Shown here: positions 14,826 through 17,633 of the stretch, in pieces
Layout of the letters: every line of letters starts with the position of its first letter
How positions within the stretch are numbered: position 1 is the first letter of the stretch
NCBI GenBank assembly: GCA_004557315.1
Contig: SFEH01000031.1
Coordinates: 1 to 17,633, forward strand
Origin: Bacteroidales bacterium
GTDB lineage: Bacteria; Bacteroidota; Bacteroidia; Bacteroidales; UBA3663
Direction of reading: 5' to 3'
Length of the DNA: 17,633 nt
Notes under the pieces: generated by a model
The model's database searches: none
What the model saw: only the letters and a program-made list of their open reading frames with translations
Told to the model about the DNA's origin: nothing
Made by a program: the position numbers and the translations under genes

Positions 14826-15314
14826 TTATTCTAAACTGAAAAATCTTGAATAGTCTGGTTTTTGTTGCACAGGGGTCTCTATGTGTTGGCGTGCCTCGTC
14901 AATACCCTTCTGCGAATGATAACTGAGCATAGTCAGCGCTCTCATCATCTGAGCTTCGGCCTCTGCCGGTGAGTTGCAAGTATCGGCGAAGTCGTTGTTG
15001 CCCGATGTCATATTGCCGATTGCCACTCCTATCCCGACCACCAATACGGCACATGCGGCCACTGCATATTTTCGGAAGTATGACGTCAAGGTGTAGCCCT
15101 TTTCTGTCTTTGGCTCTAAAGCCACGACTGGAGCCTCTTCCTTGTCCAAGTCCTCGATAAACGACTCAAGTCTCTGCTCCATACCTTCAGGCATGTAGTC
15201 GTCGGCAATCTCGTCGAGCATCTTCATGAGCTGCTCTTCGTCCTTGACACTCGCATCGCGGTCGATGTAGAGGTCCAGGAGTTCGTCGAACTTTTGATTG
15301 TTGATCTTGTTCAT
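14826..15314 (-). CDS. Single-TM protein, probable anti-sigma factor
   Basis: This is a 162-residue protein with an acidic N-terminal cytosolic part (residues 1-80; QKFDELLDLYIDRDASVKDEEQLMKMLDEI). One transmembrane segment (83-101; YAVAACAVLVVGIGVAIGN) is followed by a periplasmic tail of about 60 residues containing one cysteine (C113). The layout is that of anti-sigma factors that hold an ECF sigma at the membrane, although I see no zinc-binding HxxxCxxC motif. The ATG overlaps the sigma-factor stop as ATGA (15311-15314), giving the translational coupling typical of sigma/anti-sigma pairs. The assignment rests on topology and context, not on a recognised domain. Confidence 0.7.
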   Translation of the reverse strand: MNKINNQKFDELLDLYIDRDASVKDEEQLMKMLDEIADDYMPEGMEQRLESFIEDLDKEEAPVVALEPKTEKGYTLTSYFRKYAVAACAVLVVGIGVAIGNMTSGNNDFADTCNSPAEAEAQMMRALTMLSYHSQKGIDEARQHIETPVQQKPDYSRFFSLE

Positions 15315-15829
15315 ATCAGTCCTTGTTTTTGTGCCAGTTCGCGCAGCTTCCTACGGGCTCTTGAAAGAAGCTGGCGCGCGTTGTCTGGCTGAATGTTCAT
15401 TCTTTTTGCAATCTCTTCGGTCGTGAGCTCGTCGATCGCCCTGAGCTTCAAGACCGTTTGCTGATCGGGAGGCAGATGGGGTATCAACCCCAACAGATGC
15501 CTCAATCGATCTTTCTCCTCTACCAAATCATCTATATCTGCTGGAGACTCACCATCATCGATATCTGCGATGTTGCTGACCTCCATGTTACTGTCGATCG
15601 TCTGTCGTGCCCTCAGCTTGTCGATACAGTGATTTCTGACCGTCACAAGCAGGAAAGGCAGCAGATCCTTGTCGGGTGGCAAGGTGTCGCGTATCTGCCA
15701 GAGCTTCACCATCACGTCCTGGAGCGCATCTTCTGCCTCTTCAGGTCGTTGCAGAAACCTGTAGGCCACCGCAAACATCTTGCGGCTGTGGGGCATAACC
15801 CTCTGACTGAATCGTGTACTCTCTGACAT
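15311..15829 (-). CDS. RNA polymerase sigma factor, ECF subfamily
   Basis: The 172 residues carry only sigma regions 2 and 4, which defines ECF (sigma-70 group 4) factors. Region 2 spans about 10-75 (AYRFLQRPEEAEDALQDVMVKLW ... FLLVTVRNHCIDKLR), with the core-binding DALQDV motif and the -10 recognition helix. Region 4 spans about 113-165 (LIPHLPPDQQTVLKLRAIDELTTEEIAKRM ... ARQLLSRARRKLREL), with the HTH for the -35 element. An acidic linker (87-105) joins them. It is the first gene of a four-gene operon with its likely anti-sigma, a DUF4252 protein and a beta-barrel protein. Autoregulation is likely but not shown. The start ATG is at 15829. The 5' leader contains a very long inverted 8-bp repeat array. 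Confidence 0.94.
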   Translation of the reverse strand: MSESTRFSQRVMPHSRKMFAVAYRFLQRPEEAEDALQDVMVKLWQIRDTLPPDKDLLPFLLVTVRNHCIDKLRARQTIDSNMEVSNIADIDDGESPADIDDLVEEKDRLRHLLGLIPHLPPDQQTVLKLRAIDELTTEEIAKRMNIQPDNARQLLSRARRKLRELAQKQGLI

Positions 15830-15847
15830 TGCTTTCTTTATTTGGCT

Positions 15848-15950
15848 GTATGGTTTTGAGGTTTCATGGTTTTAAGGTTTCTTGCAGCGCGAAGCCCCCT
15901 CACAACCTTATAACCTTATAACCTCATAACCTTAAAACCTTATAACCTCC
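15848..15950. repeat. Inverted array of degenerate 8-bp repeats around a GCGCGAAGCCC core
   Basis: The right arm has six 8-bp units: AACCTTAT, AACCTTAT, AACCTCAT, AACCTTAA, AACCTTAT and AACCTCC (15904-15950). The left arm has four units in inverse orientation: GTATGGTT, TTGAGGTT, TCATGGTT and TTAAGGTT (15848-15879). Between them lies a GC-rich centre with GCGCGAAGCCC (15887-15897). The arms can pair into a long imperfect hairpin. It sits about 20 bp upstream of the sigma-factor start codon, within its likely mRNA leader. The same core with six 8-bp units occurs at 4132-4190. Confidence 0.8.
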
Positions 15951-15967
15951 TTTCTACACATATAACG

Positions 15968-16001
15968 CAAAAAGAATGGAAATGTGACAACATCACACAA
16001 A
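15968..16001 (-). promoter_or_regulatory. Possible promoter/operator of the sigma-factor operon
   Basis: On the minus strand, TTTG (16001-15998) and TCTTTTTG (15975-15968) resemble -33 and -7 elements with one mismatch and a 22-bp spacer, slightly too long. Within the spacer lies a perfect inverted repeat TGTGA-CAACA-TCACA (15983-15997). It might be a regulator site, or part of a promoter read by the ECF factor itself. Weak evidence; a promoter is needed somewhere here. Confidence 0.35.
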
Positions 16002-16094
16002 AAAAATTTCATTCCGTTAAGGGTGGCACATATAATCTGCTACCATCATCTGAACGAATAATCATCGAAACAGCAGCATTTTTCCTGCAATATT

Positions 16095-16126
16095 TTTGCA
16101 TATTTGAATTATTTACCATACCTTTG
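16095..16126 (+). promoter_or_regulatory. Bacteroidota-type promoter of the ATPase gene
   Basis: TTTG (16095-16098), a 20-bp spacer and TACCTTTG (16119-16126) give an exact match to the TTTG / TAnnTTTG pattern. Transcription would start near 16132, leaving a leader of about 115 nt before the ATG at 16249. The leader has a small stem-loop (ATTGAG 16151-16156 / CTCAAT 16165-16170) and two tandem palindromes further on. Confidence 0.7.
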
Positions 16127-16193
16127 CACAAGATTCAGAGACATTCGGCAATTGAGATTTGTCCCTCAATGTTTGCGCTTGAACCACCTTCAG

Positions 16194-16223
16194 TAATGGC
16201 CATTAATTTAATAGCCATTAAAT
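16194..16223 (+). promoter_or_regulatory. Two tandem 12-bp palindromes, candidate operator of the ATPase gene
   Basis: TAATGGCCATTA (16194-16205) is a perfect 12-bp palindrome. TAATAGCCATTA (16209-16220) is the same with one change, 15 bp further on. As direct repeats the units are TAATGGCCATTAATT and TAATAGCCATTAAAT. They lie about 70-95 nt inside the predicted leader, 28 bp before the start codon. The layout fits a dimeric repressor binding twice with roughly 1.5-turn spacing; the binding protein is unknown. Confidence 0.5.
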
Positions 16224-16248
16224 AAATAACAAATAAGAGACTTTGTTT

Positions 16249-17562
16249 ATGGAATTCTACGACCGAGGATATGAACTAAATACGCTCAAAAAGAATTGGG
16301 AACAGTCGGCATCACACTCCATGATGACCACAATGATTGGTCGCCGACGCATCGGCAAGACGTCCCTCCTCCTGAAAAGTGCAGAAGGACAGAAGTCGCT
16401 TTACCTATATGTGTCCAAAGATAACGAGCAGATGCTCTGCAAGAAGTTTCAACAGCAGGCAGAACGCCAATTAGGATTGCACATACACGGTACAGTCAAT
16501 TCCTTTGGGACACTGTTTGAGGAACTTATGATATATGGGCGCAACAATCACTATACCCTGATTATCGACGAATTCCAAAACGTAATCGGAATCAACAAAG
16601 CCATACCAAGCGAAATTCAAGATATATGGGATAGGTATAAGGATTCGACTACTGTCAACCTTATTCTTTGCGGCTCTATATATTCGATGATGAAACGCAT
16701 CTTTGACAATGGAGACGAGCCCCTTTATGGGCGTCGTGATTCCGCAATACGCCTAAATCCATTCCGCACAGATGTTCTCCGACAAATTTTGCATGATCAT
16801 AACCCAGAGTACAAGCCTGACGATTTGCTGTGCCTGTATATGCTAACAGGAGGTGTGGCAAAGTATGTGACATTGCTGATGGATGCCAAGGCCACGACAT
16901 GCGATAAAATGCTGAAATATGCCACCACTCCCGATTCTCCATTCTTGACAGAAGGCACAGAACTCTTGCTGTCAGAATTCGGACGCGACTATGGCACGTA
17001 TTTCAGCATACTGCAACTCATTGCAGCTGGAATGACCACCCAGAGTGAGATTGACAGCGTGATTGGAAAGAATTCTGGTGCCTATTTGAGCAACCTTTGC
17101 GATGAATATTCCTTTATCGCCAAAAACACACCTCTATTCAGCAAACCAGGTGCGAGAAACATCAGATGGAGCATTGACGACTGCTATCTCCGCTTTTGGT
17201 TTAGGTTTATTTACCCACATCAGGGATTGATTGAGGAGGGACAGATAAAACTGCTACAACAATATGTAAAGGAAAACTATGAGCAGTTTTCAGGCCGCAC
17301 TCTTGAGCGTTGGTTCCAGACGAAGGCAATGGAGAGCGGACAATTTACCAGAGTAGGCAATTGGTGGGACAAGCGCGGAGAAAACGAAATTGATCTCATG
17401 GCAATCAATGAGTTCAACAATGTTGGTATGGTTGCAGAAGTGAAGCGCAACGAACGAAAAATCAGCATGTCTGCTTTGGAAAAGAAGTTAGCAGCCCTTC
17501 CGCAAAAAGATGTCGCCAGATATAATATCCAGTTGTCTGCCCTTTCGCTAAAGGACATCTAA
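16249..17562 (+). CDS. AAA-family ATPase with DUF234-type nuclease-like C-terminus
   Basis: The 437-residue protein belongs to the ATPase_2/DUF234 group, common as accessory genes in Bacteroidota and archaea. Walker A is G31RRRIGKTSLL41, Walker B is TLIID107EFQ, and LILCGS143IYSMM is a sensor-1-type strand. A middle winged-helix-like region (about 245-310) is followed by the DUF234 marker LRFWFRFIYPHQG (314-326). The C-terminus, GRTLERWFQ ... RVGNWWDKRGENEID382LMAI ... VAEVK399RNERK, shows the D-xn-ExK pattern of a PD-(D/E)XK-like fold. The cellular role of the family is not established. The ATG at 16249 is preferred over a TTG at 16243. The neighbours are unrelated, with its own promoter and palindromes in the leader. 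Codons such as ATA, AGA and AGG look more frequent than in the housekeeping genes, which hints at transfer. Confidence 0.9.
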   Translation: MEFYDRGYELNTLKKNWEQSASHSMMTTMIGRRRIGKTSLLLKSAEGQKSLYLYVSKDNEQMLCKKFQQQAERQLGLHIHGTVNSFGTLFEELMIYGRNNHYTLIIDEFQNVIGINKAIPSEIQDIWDRYKDSTTVNLILCGSIYSMMKRIFDNGDEPLYGRRDSAIRLNPFRTDVLRQILHDHNPEYKPDDLLCLYMLTGGVAKYVTLLMDAKATTCDKMLKYATTPDSPFLTEGTELLLSEFGRDYGTYFSILQLIAAGMTTQSEIDSVIGKNSGAYLSNLCDEYSFIAKNTPLFSKPGARNIRWSIDDCYLRFWFRFIYPHQGLIEEGQIKLLQQYVKENYEQFSGRTLERWFQTKAMESGQFTRVGNWWDKRGENEIDLMAINEFNNVGMVAEVKRNERKISMSALEKKLAALPQKDVARYNIQLSALSLKDI

Positions 17563-17633
17563 GACGTTGAGGACAAAGATATCCCTCCGTCCGAATAAAC
17601 AGTCATATTATGTCGCAAGATAGATTCTCTTAG

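Noticed and set aside
15904..15950. CRISPR-like array
   Set aside because: Units are only 8 bp and directly adjacent with no spacers, and no cas genes are present.
17610..17633. Seven-codon reading frame ATG to TAG ending exactly at the window end
   Set aside because: Too short to support as a gene, with no coding signal; its end at the window border is probably coincidence.

Overview
The window looks like chromosome of a Bacteroidota member, most likely Prevotellaceae (Prevotella/Segatella type). This rests on the gene families present (DUF3098, DUF4252, a UppP-TruB-QueA-FolK run), on promoters that fit the Bacteroidota TTTG-N19/20-TAnnTTTG pattern, and on AT-rich start regions with little Shine-Dalgarno sequence. 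The assignment is inference from the sequence alone.

Layout. Positions 1-209 are non-coding, with a strong hairpin (94-128) flanked by imperfect direct repeats and a possible leftward promoter. Positions 210-735 hold the 3' part of an IS3-family transposase whose 5' end is cut off right at the stop of ychF. From 11645 down to 738 runs an 11-gene block, all on the minus strand: ftsX, a DUF3098 protein, uppP, truB, queA, folK, sppA, lpxK, thiL, mnmA, ychF. It is mostly housekeeping: divisome/envelope (FtsX, UppP, LpxK, SppA), tRNA modification (TruB, QueA, MnmA), cofactors (FolK for folate, ThiL for thiamine) and a translation-associated GTPase (YchF).

A 209-bp divergent promoter region (11646-11854) separates this block from two tandem rhomboid proteases on the plus strand (11855-13483). 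The second rhomboid converges on, and shares its stop region with, a minus-strand operon (15829 down to 13480). That operon encodes an ECF-type sigma factor, a one-TM probable anti-sigma factor (ATGA overlap), a secreted DUF4252 protein and a probable outer-membrane beta-barrel protein. It resembles a self-contained envelope-sensing unit.

Positions 15830-16248 are a 419-bp intergenic region. It holds a large array of 8-bp repeats in inverted arrangement, a possible sigma-operon promoter containing a TGTGA-N5-TCACA palindrome, a very good rightward promoter and two tandem 12-bp palindromes. The last gene (16249-17562, plus) is an accessory AAA ATPase with a DUF234-type, nuclease-like C-terminus. 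I see no gene in 17563-17633, only a 7-codon ATG-to-TAG reading frame at 17610-17633.

The most unusual non-coding feature is a class of degenerate 8-bp tandem repeats at three intergenic sites (4132-4190, 10709-10731, 15848-15950). Two of them follow the same 11-bp core, GCGCGAAGCCC, and one runs into the 3' end of lpxK. I saw no CRISPR array, tRNA, rRNA or phage genes.
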